A DNA stretch of 64,000 nt from Kitasatospora indigofera (GCF_014655955.1 NZ_BNBO01000012.1:111787-175786), one strand, 5' to 3'. Shown: positions 1 through 11,484, numbered from the stretch's first letter. Translations and numbers: made by a program. The notes: generated by a model not told the origin, from the letters alone.

Positions 1-624
1 TTCGTCCGGGCGATCAGACGCGAGACGGCCGCCGCCGGCGTCGCGATCGGCGTGGTGCGCTACCGGCACCGGGGCTGGAACGGCGAGCGGGCGGACGCCG
101 CCCGGGACACCGCGGCCGCCCTCAGCGACCTCGCCGAGGAGCTCGGCCACGTGCCGACCGTGCTGGTCGGGCACTCCATGGGCGGCCGGGCGGCCCTGCG
201 CTCGGCCGGACACCCCAATGTCACCGGTGTGGTGGCGCTGGCGCCCTGGTGCCCCAAGGACGATCCCTGCGCCCAGCTGGCCGGCCGGGACGTGGTGATG
301 CTGCACGGCGACCGCGACCGGGTGACCAAGCCCGGCGACACCCGGCTGCTGGCCGCCCGGGCCCGGGCCGCGGGCGCCCAGGTCTGCGGCTACACGGTGA
401 CCGGCAGCGGCCACACCCTGCTGAAGCGCTCCGGCGACTGGCACCGGGCAGCCGCCCGCCTCACCGCGGGCCTGCTCGGTCTGCGCGCCCTGCCGGCCGA
501 GGCGGCCGCCGCACTGGCCCTGGACGGCGAGGCCGCCGGCGGGCTCGAACTGCCGCTGCCGCCGCTCCGCCGCACCCGGCCGGCCGCGGACCGGCCCGCC
601 CCGCCGGTCCGTACCGAGAGCTGA
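1..624 (+). CDS. alpha/beta hydrolase, 5' end outside window
   Basis: The reading frame is open from base 1, so the start lies upstream and only the C-terminal 207 residues are present. The nucleophile elbow GHSMGG, an acid-loop motif HGDRDRVTKP and a late GSGHTLL give a plausible Ser-Asp-His triad of the dienelactone-hydrolase-like alpha/beta hydrolases. The last 45 residues are Ala/Pro/Arg-rich and probably disordered. An internal GTG at 52 could be mistaken for the start but would cut off part of the fold. The substrate cannot be told. The gene converges on katG with a shared hairpin between them. Confidence 0.8.
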   Translation, partial: FVRAIRRETAAAGVAIGVVRYRHRGWNGERADAARDTAAALSDLAEELGHVPTVLVGHSMGGRAALRSAGHPNVTGVVALAPWCPKDDPCAQLAGRDVVMLHGDRDRVTKPGDTRLLAARARAAGAQVCGYTVTGSGHTLLKRSGDWHRAAARLTAGLLGLRALPAEAAAALALDGEAAGGLELPLPPLRRTRPAADRPAPPVRTES

Positions 625-686
625 CGCCTCCGGCCCCGTCGGCCGACGCGGGCCCGGCCCCGGACGCGGGCGGGCGGGGAGACACG

Positions 687-722
687 TCCGGGCCGGCCGA
701 CGCGGGCGTCGGCCGGCCCGGA
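687..722. terminator. bidirectional terminator hairpin between hydrolase and katG
   Basis: Two 17-base arms (687-703 and 706-722) are perfect reverse complements with almost no loop. They sit between the convergent hydrolase stop (624) and katG stop (733), the position expected for a shared factor-independent terminator in Streptomyces, where U-tracts are often absent. Confidence 0.7.
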
Positions 723-732
723 CTCCGGACGG

Positions 733-3389
<2,657 letters not shown>

Positions 3390-3417
3390 ATCCTACGATG
3401 GACAGGTTCTAAGTCAA
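3390..3417 (-). promoter_or_regulatory. putative katG promoter
   Basis: On the minus strand TTGACT (3417-3412) is followed after 16 bases by TAGGAT (3395-3390). This is a good match to vegetative -35/-10 elements in an otherwise GC-rich region. It points toward katG but lies about 425 bases from its start codon, so the leader would be long. Confidence 0.5.
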
Positions 3418-3442
3418 GAAGAACATCAGCTCACTGTCCGAT

Positions 3443-3484
3443 CCGTGCCGAAAGCCCACTGATCCGCACCGAAAGCCCACTGAT
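3443..3484. repeat. tandem 21-bp direct repeat ahead of fur gene, candidate operator
   Basis: Two head-to-tail 21-base units (3443-3463 and 3464-3484) differ at two positions; the shared core is CCGAAAGCCCACTGAT. The 21-bp period is two helical turns, so both units face the same side of DNA. They lie 41-82 bases upstream of the Fur-family start and next to the katG promoter, fitting an operator for redox-controlled repression. Confidence 0.5.
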
Positions 3485-3524
3485 AAAATCCAGCCATCCC
3501 ATGAGCCCGAATAGGCGGACCAAT

Positions 3525-3935
3525 ATGAGCGACCTGCTGGAGCGACTGCGAGGACGCGGCTGGCGGATGACTTCCCAGCGGCGTGTCGTTGCGGAGGTCC
3601 TCGACGGTGACCACGTGCACTTCACCGCCGACGAGGTGCACACCCGCGCGGCCCAGCGGCTGCCCGAGATCTCCCGGGCGACCGTCTACAACACCCTCGG
3701 CGAACTTGTCGCCCTCGGCGAGGTCATAGAGGTCGCCACCGACGGCCGCGCGAAGCGCTACGACCCCAACGCCCACCACCCCCACCAGCACCTGGTGTGC
3801 TCGGGCTGCGGCACCGTCCGCGACGTCCACCCGGCCCGCGACCCGCTGGCCGACCTCCCGGCGGAGGAGCGTTTCGGCTTCACCGTCTCCCGCGCCGAGG
3901 TCACCTACCGGGGGCTCTGCCCGTCCTGCGCCTGA
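3525..3935 (+). CDS. Fur-family transcriptional repressor (CatR/FurA-like)
   Basis: The 136-residue protein has an N-terminal winged helix (GWRMTSQRRVVAEVL ... SRATVYNTLGEL) and a C-terminal metal-binding part (AHHPHQHLVCSGCG, and the terminal CPSCA pair) typical of Fur/PerR/CatR proteins. The ATG at 3525 gives a family-length protein, with GGCGGA just upstream; an ATG at 3501 in the same frame would add eight residues. Divergence from katG matches FurA/CatR-type peroxide-sensing repressors of actinomycetes, so the inferred role is metal-dependent repression of katG and itself. Confidence 0.9.
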   Translation: MSDLLERLRGRGWRMTSQRRVVAEVLDGDHVHFTADEVHTRAAQRLPEISRATVYNTLGELVALGEVIEVATDGRAKRYDPNAHHPHQHLVCSGCGTVRDVHPARDPLADLPAEERFGFTVSRAEVTYRGLCPSCA

Positions 3936-4011
3936 CGGGCTGCCGACCGGGCGGTCCGGCGGCCGAAAACGGCCGGTCGGCCGGGGCCACGACCACGGCC
4001 CGTACGGCGGA

Positions 4012-4076
4012 CGAAGGGTCCCCGGGGAGCTCCCCCGGGGACCCTTCGCCGTCCGGCCGGACGGCGAAGGGTCCCC
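4012..4076. terminator. terminator with three alternative arms downstream of fur
   Basis: CGAAGGGTCCCCG (4012-4024) pairs with CGGGGACCCTTCG (4036-4048). The first arm is then repeated at 4064-4076, so the middle arm can pair with either neighbour. The first hairpin is a strong stem 77 bases after the Fur gene stop. Confidence 0.6.
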
Positions 4077-4378
4077 GCCGGTCGTGGCGCGGCCGGGGCA
4101 GGCCGGCCGCCCGCACGCCCCGACCGCAGTACGCGGCGGCAGGAGGCGGCGGTGGCGCACGGCCCGGAACCTCCCGCTCCCGGCCGCCCCCTCGGTGCGT
4201 GCTGACGCACCGGGCGAACGGGCGGCCGGGCCAACGAGCGACGGAGCCCCGCGACGCAGGCACGTTCGGCCGGCCGTGAAGACGCTCCCCGACCGGTGCC
4301 GCCGCCGGGCCGGTACCGCACGGCGGCGGCACCGGCCCGGCACCGGCACAGCACCGGCAGACAGGGCGACATGATGCC

Positions 4379-4408
4379 TTGACAGGTCCAGGGAGGGCCC
4401 CCGAGACT
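4379..4408 (+). promoter_or_regulatory. putative promoter of the GH3 gene
   Basis: TTGACA (4379-4384) and GAGACT (4403-4408) are 18 bases apart. A LacI-type palindrome begins three bases after the -10, so repressor binding would cover the transcription start. Confidence 0.55.
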
Positions 4409-4410
4409 TC

Positions 4411-4426
4411 GGGAGAGCGCTCTCTC
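4411..4426. promoter_or_regulatory. LacI/CebR-type operator
   Basis: GAGAGCGCTCTC (4413-4424) is a perfect 12-bp palindrome. It differs from the core of the CebR/CelR operator TGGGAGCGCTCCCA by one base in each half. Its position directly after the -10 suggests sugar-relieved repression of the GH3 gene. Confidence 0.6.
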
Positions 4427-4671
4427 ATGTACCCGCCGCAGCCTCGGCCACCCCGCGACGACCGGTCGGCACGCCTTGCCGCGCTCACGCACCGCCGGCC
4501 CGCCGTACGACGGACGCCCGTCAGCACTCGCCCCACCGCGCGACCGGCTCCGGCAGCCGCACGCCCCGACACCCCCCGCGGGGCACTCGCACGCCCCCAC
4601 CCCCCGGGGGCCCGTCGCACGCTCCCCACCCGAGCCGCGGGCCTCCGCCCCCTCCGCCGTCAGGAGCCGTC

Positions 4672-7600
4672 GTGCGCCGTCCCAAACCGCGATCCGCCCT
4701 CGCCGGGCCACTCGCCGCCCTGCTGGTGGCCGGTACCCTCGCCGCCTTCGGCGGCCAGCCGGCCCAGGCCGCCGACCAGCCGTGGACCAACGCGGCCCAG
4801 ACCCCCGAGCAGCGCGCCGACGAGCTGCTCGCCGCGATGACCCAGGCCGAGAAGCTGACGATGCTGCACGGCGGCCCGTCCTGCGGCTACGCGGGCTGCA
4901 TCCCGGCCAACACCCGGCTCGGCATCCCCGCGCTGCACTTCCAGGACGGCCCGGTGGGCGCCGGCGACGGCCTGACGGGTGTGACGCAGCTGGCGGCGCC
5001 GGTGGCCGGCGCGGCCAGCTGGGACCCGGCCCTGATGCGCGAGTACGGGCAGGTGCTCGGCGCGGAGCAGTGGGGCAAGGGCACCAACGTCGTGCTCGCA
5101 CCGACGGTCAACATCGTCCGCGACCCCCGCTGGGGCCGGGCCTTCGAGTCCTTCGGCGAGGACCCGTACCTGGCCGGCCAGATCGGCGCGGCCGACATCG
5201 CGGGCATCCAGAGCCAGGGCCCGATGGCGCAGGTGAAGCACTTCGCGGTCTACAACCAGGAGACCAACCGCAACAGCATCGCGGACAACGCGGTGGTCTC
5301 CGACCGGGCCGAACGGGAGATCTACCTGCCGGCCTTCGAGGCCGCGGTCAAGCAGGGCGTCGACTCCGCGATGTGCTCGTACTCGGCGGTCAACGGCGCC
5401 TTCGCCTGCGAGAACGGACCGCTGCAGAACGGCGTCCTCAAGGGCGACCTCGGCTTCAAGGGCTTCGTCACCGCGGACTGGGGAGCCACCCACTCCACCG
5501 TCGCCTCGGCCAACAACGGCCTGGACGTGGAGATGCCGGGCAACGACTACTACGGCACCGCGCTGACCAACGCCGTCAACTCCGGCCAGGTGTCGCAGGC
5601 GACGGTCGACGACCACACCCGCCGGGTGCTGGCGTCGATGTTCCGCCGCGGGCTCTTCGACCGCGCCCAGACCGGCAACCGGGACGCCGTCGTCACCTCC
5701 GCCGCGAACGCCGCCGTCTCCCAGAAGGTCGCGCAGGAGGGCAGCGTCCTGCTGAAGAACAGCGCCTCGGTGCTGCCGGTGGCGTCCTCCGTCCGCTCGA
5801 TCGCCGTGATCGGCGACGACGCCGGAGCCGGCGTGATGACCCAGGGCGGCGGCAGCGCGGCAGTCAACGCCCCGCACGTAGTGACGCCCTACCAGGGCAT
5901 CAAGTCCCGTGCGGGCGCCGGTACGACGGTCACCTTCGCGCAGGGCGTGCCGTCCGCCGACGGCTCGCTGCCGCCGGTGCCGACCGGCGCGCTCAAGCCG
6001 TCCACGGGCACCGGCACCGGCCTGTACGGCGAGTACCACAACAGCACCGACCTGTCCGGCGCCGTGGTGGCGAGCCGGGTCGACCCGGCCGTCGACACGG
6101 TCTGGGGCGGGCAGTCGCCCGCCGCCGGCGTCAACACCACCAACTGGTCGGTGAAGTGGACCGGCACGCTGACCCCGCCGACCACCGGCAGCTACCAGTT
6201 CTCGCTCAACAGCGACGACGGCAGCCGGCTGATCGTGGGCGGCCAGCAGGTCATCAACAACTGGTACAACCAGGGCCCGACCACCCGCACCGGCAGCGTC
6301 ACCCTGACGGCCGGGCAGCCGGTCAGCATCGAGGTCGACTACTACCAGGCGGGCGGCGGCAGCAGCGCCTCGCTCGGCTGGCAGGTCCCCGGGCAGAGCG
6401 CCCACGACCAGGCCGTGACGGCCGCCCGTGCCTCCGAACTGGCCGTGGTCTTCGTCAGCGACTTCCAGTCCGAGGGCTCCGACCTGCGCGACATCGACCT
6501 GTCGGCGGAGCAGAACCAGCTCGTCGCCGACGTGGCCGCCGCCAACCCGCACACCGTCGTGGTGGTCAACAGCGGCTCCGCCGTCACCATGCCGTGGGCG
6601 GGCGCGGTCCAGGGCATCGTCGCCAACTGGTACCCGGGGCAGGAGGCCGGCGGCGCGATCGCCGCGCTGCTCTACGGCGACGTCAACTTCTCCGGCAAGC
6701 TGCCCGTCACCTTCCCGAAGTCGCTCGCCGACGTGCCGGCCTCGACCACCGCCCAGTGGCCCGGCCAGAACGGCACCGTGCAGTACTCGGAGGGCGTGAA
6801 CGTCGGGTACCGCTGGTACGACGCGAAGAACAAGGAGCCGCTCTACCCCTTCGGGTACGGCCTCTCCTACACCACCTTCGGCTACTCCGGCCTGACCGTC
6901 TCCGCCCCCGACGCCGCCGGCAACGTGGCGGTCGGCTTCGACGTCACCAACACCGGCACCCGGGCCGGTGCCGAGGTGGCCCAGGTCTACGTCGGCCAGC
7001 CGGCCTCCAGCGGCGAGCCGCCGAAGAACCTGCGGGGCTTCCAGAAGGTCGCCCTCGACCCCGGGCAGACCAAGCACGTCTCGCTCACCCTCGACGCCCG
7101 CAGCTTCCAGTACTGGTCGGGCTCCTGGACGACGGCCGCCGGCACCCACACCGTCTCGGTCGGCTCCTCCTCCCGTGACCTCCGCCTCAGCGGCCAGACC
7201 ACCGTCACCGGCGGCGGTACGGGCGGCGGCCTGACGCTGCTGCCGCGCACGGGGTGGTCCGCAACGGCCTCGTCGACGGCCGGTGGTGACGTGCCGGCGA
7301 ACATGCTGGACGGGAACGCGGCCTCGCGGTGGTCCTCGGGCGTACCGATGGCCTCCGGCCAGAGCCTGACGGTCGACACCGGCGCCGTCCGGTCGCTGGC
7401 CCGGATCACCATGGACTCCGGCGGCAGCACCAACGACTACGCCCGGAGCTACCAGGTCCTCCTCTCCACCGACGGCACCACCTGGGGCTCCGCGGTGGCG
7501 ACCGGCAACGGCACCGGCCCGCTGGTGACGGCGGACTTCCCCGCACAGAACGCCCGGTACGTGAAGGTCGTACAGACCGGCACCGCCACCTCCTGGTGGT

Positions 7601-8052
7601 CCGTCACCGAGTTCAACGCGTACACCACCGGCGGCGGTTCGGGCAGCGGTGGGCCGACCGTGCTGCCGCGCACGGGGTGGTCGGCCTCGGCCTCCTCCAC
7701 CGGCGGTGGTGACGTGCCGGCGAACATGCTGGACGGGAACGCGGCCTCGCGGTGGTCCTCGGGCGTACCGATGGCCTCCGGCCAGTCCCTGACGGTCGAC
7801 ACCGGCGCCGTCCGGTCGCTGGCCCGGATCACCATGGACTCCGGCGGCAGCACCAACGACTACGCCCGGAGCTACCAGGTCTTCCTCTCCACCGACGGCA
7901 CCACCTGGGGCTCCGCGGTGGCGACCGGCAACGGCACCGGCCCGCTGGTGACGGCGGACTTCCCCGCACAGAACGCCCGGTACGTGAAGGTCGTACAGAC
8001 CGGCACCGCCACCTCCTGGTGGTCCGTCACCGAGTTCAACGCGTACGGGTGA
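4672..8052 (+). CDS. secreted GH3 glycosidase with PA14 and two F5/8C modules
   Basis: The 1126-residue protein starts with a Sec signal peptide cleaved after AQA (about residue 34); GTG 4672 has AGGAG six bases upstream. A GH3 N-domain follows with nucleophile Asp269 in VTADWGAT, then the second GH3 domain interrupted by a PA14 module (about 450-575), and a fibronectin-III-like domain to about 845. Two nearly identical discoidin/F5-8C-type modules (about 856-984 and 997-1125) end the protein. It is expected to act outside the cell as a beta-glucosidase or beta-xylosidase on plant oligosaccharides; PA14 and F5/8C modules usually bind sugars. The exact substrate cannot be read from the sequence. 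Confidence 0.92.
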   Translation: MRRPKPRSALAGPLAALLVAGTLAAFGGQPAQAADQPWTNAAQTPEQRADELLAAMTQAEKLTMLHGGPSCGYAGCIPANTRLGIPALHFQDGPVGAGDGLTGVTQLAAPVAGAASWDPALMREYGQVLGAEQWGKGTNVVLAPTVNIVRDPRWGRAFESFGEDPYLAGQIGAADIAGIQSQGPMAQVKHFAVYNQETNRNSIADNAVVSDRAEREIYLPAFEAAVKQGVDSAMCSYSAVNGAFACENGPLQNGVLKGDLGFKGFVTADWGATHSTVASANNGLDVEMPGNDYYGTALTNAVNSGQVSQATVDDHTRRVLASMFRRGLFDRAQTGNRDAVVTSAANAAVSQKVAQEGSVLLKNSASVLPVASSVRSIAVIGDDAGAGVMTQGGGSAAVNAPHVVTPYQGIKSRAGAGTTVTFAQGVPSADGSLPPVPTGALKPSTGTGTGLYGEYHNSTDLSGAVVASRVDPAVDTVWGGQSPAAGVNTTNWSVKWTGTLTPPTTGSYQFSLNSDDGSRLIVGGQQVINNWYNQGPTTRTGSVTLTAGQPVSIEVDYYQAGGGSSASLGWQVPGQSAHDQAVTAARASELAVVFVSDFQSEGSDLRDIDLSAEQNQLVADVAAANPHTVVVVNSGSAVTMPWAGAVQGIVANWYPGQEAGGAIAALLYGDVNFSGKLPVTFPKSLADVPASTTAQWPGQNGTVQYSEGVNVGYRWYDAKNKEPLYPFGYGLSYTTFGYSGLTVSAPDAAGNVAVGFDVTNTGTRAGAEVAQVYVGQPASSGEPPKNLRGFQKVALDPGQTKHVSLTLDARSFQYWSGSWTTAAGTHTVSVGSSSRDLRLSGQTTVTGGGTGGGLTLLPRTGWSATASSTAGGDVPANMLDGNAASRWSSGVPMASGQSLTVDTGAVRSLARITMDSGGSTNDYARSYQVLLSTDGTTWGSAVATGNGTGPLVTADFPAQNARYVKVVQTGTATSWWSVTEFNAYTTGGGSGSGGPTVLPRTGWSASASSTGGGDVPANMLDGNAASRWSSGVPMASGQSLTVDTGAVRSLARITMDSGGSTNDYARSYQVFLSTDGTTWGSAVATGNGTGPLVTADFPAQNARYVKVVQTGTATSWWSVTEFNAYG
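7238..8047 (+). repeat. 423-bp-period tandem duplication encoding twin F5/8C modules
   Basis: Bases 7238-7624 and 7661-8047 are almost identical at DNA level, separated by a short Gly/Ser linker. The low divergence suggests recent duplication or ongoing gene conversion. It also makes the region prone to deletion and mis-assembly. Confidence 0.9.
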
Positions 8053-8283
8053 ACGCGGCGGGGCCGACGCGAACCCCGCGGCGGCCCCGCTCCCCCCGTG
8101 ACCGCTCGCCCGCGGTCCATCGTCCCGGTACGAACGTCACCGGCCCCTCCCCCGGCGTCGGCCGACCGGGCCCGGCCGACCGGCGACGACCCGGGGTGAC
8201 GGCGCCGGGAGCGGCGACCGGCGGTCGCGGCCGCGCTGCGTCCGTACGGGTGAACGGGCCCCACCGGGGCCATCTCCACTCTC

Positions 8284-8289
8284 TATGAT
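8284..8289 (+). promoter_or_regulatory. -10 element for leaderless hydroxylase transcript
   Basis: TATGAT lies eight bases before the GTG start at 8298 and no ribosome site is present between them. Transcription would start at or within two bases of the start codon, giving a leaderless mRNA. Confidence 0.5.
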
Positions 8290-8297
8290 CCATTTCT

Positions 8298-9509
8298 GTG
8301 ACGGACAGTCAGAGCACCACAGCATTACGTGACAACGCCGACGTGGTCATCCTCGGCGCCGGGCCCGCCGGGCTGGTGCTCGGGAACCTGCTGCACGCGA
8401 GCGGGGTCGACTGCGTCGTCCTGGAGCGCGCCACCCGGGCACAGGTCCAGGCCCGCTCGCGGGCCGGCTTCCTCGCCGCGAACACCGTGCGGATCCTGGA
8501 CCGGCACGGCCTGGCCGAAGGGCTCCGCCGGCGCGGCCGGGAGCACGCCACCTGCGAGTTCCGCACCGAGGACGGCCGGTTCCGCCTCGACTACGGCGGG
8601 CTGGGCCGGGGCGAGCGGCACACCGTCTACCCGCAGCACGAACTGGTGACGGATCTGCTGACGCGGTACCTCGACACCGGCGGCCGGGTGCGCTTCGGCA
8701 CCGAGGCGCTCACCGTGCGGGACACGGACGGTGCGCGCCCGACCGTCACCGTGCGGGAGGCCGACGGCCGCACCGGCAGCTGGCAGGGCAGGTACGTGGC
8801 CGGCTGCGACGGCCGGCACGGCGCCGCCCGGCGCTCGCTCCCACCCGGCGCGGTCCGCCGCCATCACCTCGACCACGGCGTCTCCTGGCTCGGCCTGCTC
8901 GCCGAGGCGCCCCCGAGCCTGGACGCGGTGGGCTACGCGGTGCACCACCGTGGCTTCGCCGGGCACATGGCCCGCACGCCCGAGGTCACGCGCTACTACC
9001 TGCAGTACGAGCGGGGCGCCTCGCCCGACGCGTGGTCCGAGGACCGGATCTGGGACGAACTGTCGCTCCGGATGCGCGCGGCCGACTACGGACCGCTGCA
9101 CCGCGGCCGGATCGTCCACCGGGCCGTGGTCGACCTGGAGTCCGACGTGCTCGAACCCCTGCGGCACGGCGCCCTCTTCCTCGCCGGCGACGCCGCGAGC
9201 CTGCTCAGCCCGTCCGCGGCCAAGGGCGCGAACCTCGCGGTGCTGGAGGCCGAGATCCTCGCCCGCGCCCTGATCGCCGACCTCGGCCACGGCGATCCCG
9301 AGGGGCTCGCCCGCTACTCGGCGCAGTGCCTGGAGCACATCTGGCGGGCGCAGGAATTCTCGGGGTGGATGGTCCGGCTGCTGCACGGCGCCCCCGGACC
9401 GGACGGCGAGCCCGGTTTCCACGACTCCCTCCGCCGCTCCCGCCTCGCGTCCCTGAGCAGCTCGCGCAGCTGCCAGGACTGGTTCGCCGAGCACTACGTC
9501 GGCGTCTGA
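8298..9509 (+). CDS. FAD-dependent aromatic hydroxylase, PobA-like
   Basis: The 403-residue flavoprotein monooxygenase has the Rossmann FAD motif GAGPAGLVLG near residue 17. A PobA-type segment follows (GFLAANTVRILDRHGL, then VYPQHELVTDLL), with the second FAD motif GDAASLLSPSAAKGANLA. It resembles 4-hydroxybenzoate 3-monooxygenase in length and order, but the second FAD motif has GDAAS where PobA has GDAAH, so the substrate may be another phenolic acid. The start is a GTG without ribosome site, eight bases after TATGAT. It precedes an O-methyltransferase by 157 bases, suggesting hydroxylation then methylation of one aromatic intermediate. Confidence 0.82.
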   Translation: MTDSQSTTALRDNADVVILGAGPAGLVLGNLLHASGVDCVVLERATRAQVQARSRAGFLAANTVRILDRHGLAEGLRRRGREHATCEFRTEDGRFRLDYGGLGRGERHTVYPQHELVTDLLTRYLDTGGRVRFGTEALTVRDTDGARPTVTVREADGRTGSWQGRYVAGCDGRHGAARRSLPPGAVRRHHLDHGVSWLGLLAEAPPSLDAVGYAVHHRGFAGHMARTPEVTRYYLQYERGASPDAWSEDRIWDELSLRMRAADYGPLHRGRIVHRAVVDLESDVLEPLRHGALFLAGDAASLLSPSAAKGANLAVLEAEILARALIADLGHGDPEGLARYSAQCLEHIWRAQEFSGWMVRLLHGAPGPDGEPGFHDSLRRSRLASLSSSRSCQDWFAEHYVGV

Positions 9510-9533
9510 GCACCCCTCACCCGGACGCCGGAG

Positions 9534-9619
9534 CGCGTCCCGGCGCCGGACCAACACGGACCGGCCTTCCGACGCCCGACCGCGTCCCGGCGCCGGACCC
9601 CGGACACGGACCGGCCTTC
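9534..9619. repeat. imperfect direct repeat in hydroxylase-methyltransferase spacer
   Basis: CGCGTCCCGGCGCCGGACC followed by ACACGGACCGGCCTTC occurs at 9534-9569 and again at 9581-9619. The repeat fills the gap between the two genes; no function is evident. Confidence 0.6.
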
Positions 9620-9666
9620 ACCCGAGAACCGACCTTCACCCCGCACCCACATGAGGAGGCTTCGCC

Positions 9667-11373
9667 ATGCCCACGTCGTTCGCGACCGACACCGACCGTC
9701 TGGCCGAGACGGCCGGCTTTGTCCGGCAGCAGGACGCCGCCACCCTGCTACCGCTGCTCCTGCCCGGCCTGGACGCCCTGGAACTGCGGGCGCTGGTGGA
9801 CCGCTGCCGCTTCTCGCACGCCGCACTCCTGGTCTTCCCGCCGGACCAGGAGGCACTGCGCACCCTGCTGGCCGGCTGCGCGCTCTCCCCCGACGTGGCC
9901 GCGCAGCCCAGCGTGGTCGTCCGGGACCGGCTCGCCGCGCGGCACGGGCGCGACGCGGCCGAGCTCAACGTGCGGATCCTGCGCCCGGCCGTGACCGGCC
10001 CGGACGGGACGGGCCGGACGGTCGAGGTGTTCACCCTGACCGTGCCGCCCGGCTCCGGCCTCGCCGGGATCGCCGAGCGGGAACGCGACCGGGAGCACGA
10101 GGCGCACCTGGCCTTCGAGATCGAGCAGCCGGATCCGCTGGTCCTGCGCGGCATGTGCGCGATCTTCGGGCGGCACGGCGCGACGGCCGACGGCGGCGGG
10201 TACAACCCGCACGAGGACGGCACGGTGTTCTACTTCACCGCGCCCACCGACACCAAGGCCGGGTACCGGCGGGTGGAGCTGTACGCGCCCGGCGACCACC
10301 GGGACGTCCTCGCCGCCCACCTGGACGAGTACCGGGCACGGCAGTCCGCCGAAACGCTCCTGCGCCTGATGACCGGAGCGTGGACGACCCAGGCCCTGGC
10401 GGTCTTCGCCGAACTGCGGGTCCCCGACGCCATGCACACCGAGGAGGGAACCGGCGCCGAGGCGCTGGCGCGGGCGGTCGGCGCCGACCCGGAGAGCATG
10501 GCGACGCTGCTGCGCTACCTCGCCATGCTGGGCCTGGTGACGACCGGCCGGGACGGCTTCCGGCTGACCGGGCTCGGCGCGCTGCTCCGCACGGACGCGC
10601 CGGACTCCATGCGGCCGCTGGCCCTGATGTACGGCGGCCCGTTCTACCGGTCCTTCGGCGCGCTCGGCCACACGGTACGGACCGGGGAGGTCGCCTTCGA
10701 CCACCTCTTCGGCGAGAACCACTTCGACCACTTCGCCCGCGACCCCGAGCTCGCCGAACTCTTCGACCGGTCCATGGCGGCCGGCTCACGCATGTTCGGT
10801 CCGCTCGTCGAGCACCCCGTCGTCACGGCGGCCGGCGAGGCACCCGGCCCCCGGACGGTGGTCGACATCGCGGGCGGGAACGGGGCCCTGCTCGGCCGCG
10901 TCCTCGCCGCCCACCCGCGCCTGGACGGCGTCCTGCTCGAACGCCCGCACGTCCTCGAGGCCGCGCGCCGCGCCCTGGAAGCGGCCGGCGTCGGCGGGCG
11001 CTGCGCCTACCGGGAGGGCGACTTCGCGGACGTGCCGCCGGACGGCGACGTCTACATCCTGTCCCGCATCCTGCACGACTGGGACGACGAGCGGTGCCGG
11101 GAGATCCTGCGCCACTGCGCCCGCGCCATGCCCGCCCAGGCCGACCTGCTCATCGTCGAACGCGTGCTGCCCACCGACGACTCGGCCTCGCTGGCCACCG
11201 CCTGGGACCTCCACATGCGGTGCAACGTCGGCGGCCGCGAACGCCGCGCCGACCACTACGCCCGACTCCTCGCCGACGCGGGGCTCACCCTGGTCGGCCG
11301 TACGCCGCTGCCCCTGGACGGCAGCGTGCTGCACGCCCGGCCGGCCGGCGCGCCCCACCCCGCCGGGCGGTAG
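9667..11373 (+). CDS. O-methyltransferase with large unrecognised N-terminal domain
   Basis: The 568-residue protein has an excellent ribosome site (GAGGAGG, eight bases before the ATG). Residues about 225-560 form a standard small-molecule O-methyltransferase: a dimerisation winged helix, the SAM motif VVDIAGGNGALLG, and SRILHDWDDERC, whose His is the usual catalytic base. The family is normally about 340 residues. The first 220 residues, with AHLAFEIEQPDPLVLRGM and FYFTAPTDTKAGYRRVEL segments, match nothing I recognise. Coupling to the hydroxylase upstream suggests tailoring of an aromatic metabolite. The extra domain might hold substrate or catalyse a linked step. Confidence 0.85.
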   Translation: MPTSFATDTDRLAETAGFVRQQDAATLLPLLLPGLDALELRALVDRCRFSHAALLVFPPDQEALRTLLAGCALSPDVAAQPSVVVRDRLAARHGRDAAELNVRILRPAVTGPDGTGRTVEVFTLTVPPGSGLAGIAERERDREHEAHLAFEIEQPDPLVLRGMCAIFGRHGATADGGGYNPHEDGTVFYFTAPTDTKAGYRRVELYAPGDHRDVLAAHLDEYRARQSAETLLRLMTGAWTTQALAVFAELRVPDAMHTEEGTGAEALARAVGADPESMATLLRYLAMLGLVTTGRDGFRLTGLGALLRTDAPDSMRPLALMYGGPFYRSFGALGHTVRTGEVAFDHLFGENHFDHFARDPELAELFDRSMAAGSRMFGPLVEHPVVTAAGEAPGPRTVVDIAGGNGALLGRVLAAHPRLDGVLLERPHVLEAARRALEAAGVGGRCAYREGDFADVPPDGDVYILSRILHDWDDERCREILRHCARAMPAQADLLIVERVLPTDDSASLATAWDLHMRCNVGGRERRADHYARLLADAGLTLVGRTPLPLDGSVLHARPAGAPHPAGR

Positions 11374-11418
11374 CGGCAGCCCGTCGCCCTCCGTCCCGTC
11401 GCCTTCGCGTCCACCCCT

Positions 11419-11443
11419 CTCCCGGGCCGCCCCGGCCCGGGAG
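11419..11443. terminator. terminator after O-methyltransferase
   Basis: CTCCCGGGCC (11419-11428) pairs with GGCCCGGGAG (11434-11443) around a five-base loop, 45 bases after the methyltransferase stop. Confidence 0.6.
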
Positions 11444-11484
11444 GCCGGCCGGGGCGCCGGGCCGGCACCCCGCCGGACAGGCCC

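Larger units (their letters stand above)
3936..4671. other. non-coding stretch between fur gene and GH3 gene
   Basis: It holds the three-arm terminator, a promoter (4379-4408) and a LacI-type operator (4411-4426) for the GH3 gene. The remaining 240 bases before the GTG start form a leader with no gene I can support. Confidence 0.5.

Noticed and set aside
4660..7149. 829-codon minus-strand frame across the GH3 gene
   Set aside because: It is a high-GC shadow of the GH3 coding frame, which has full domain support.
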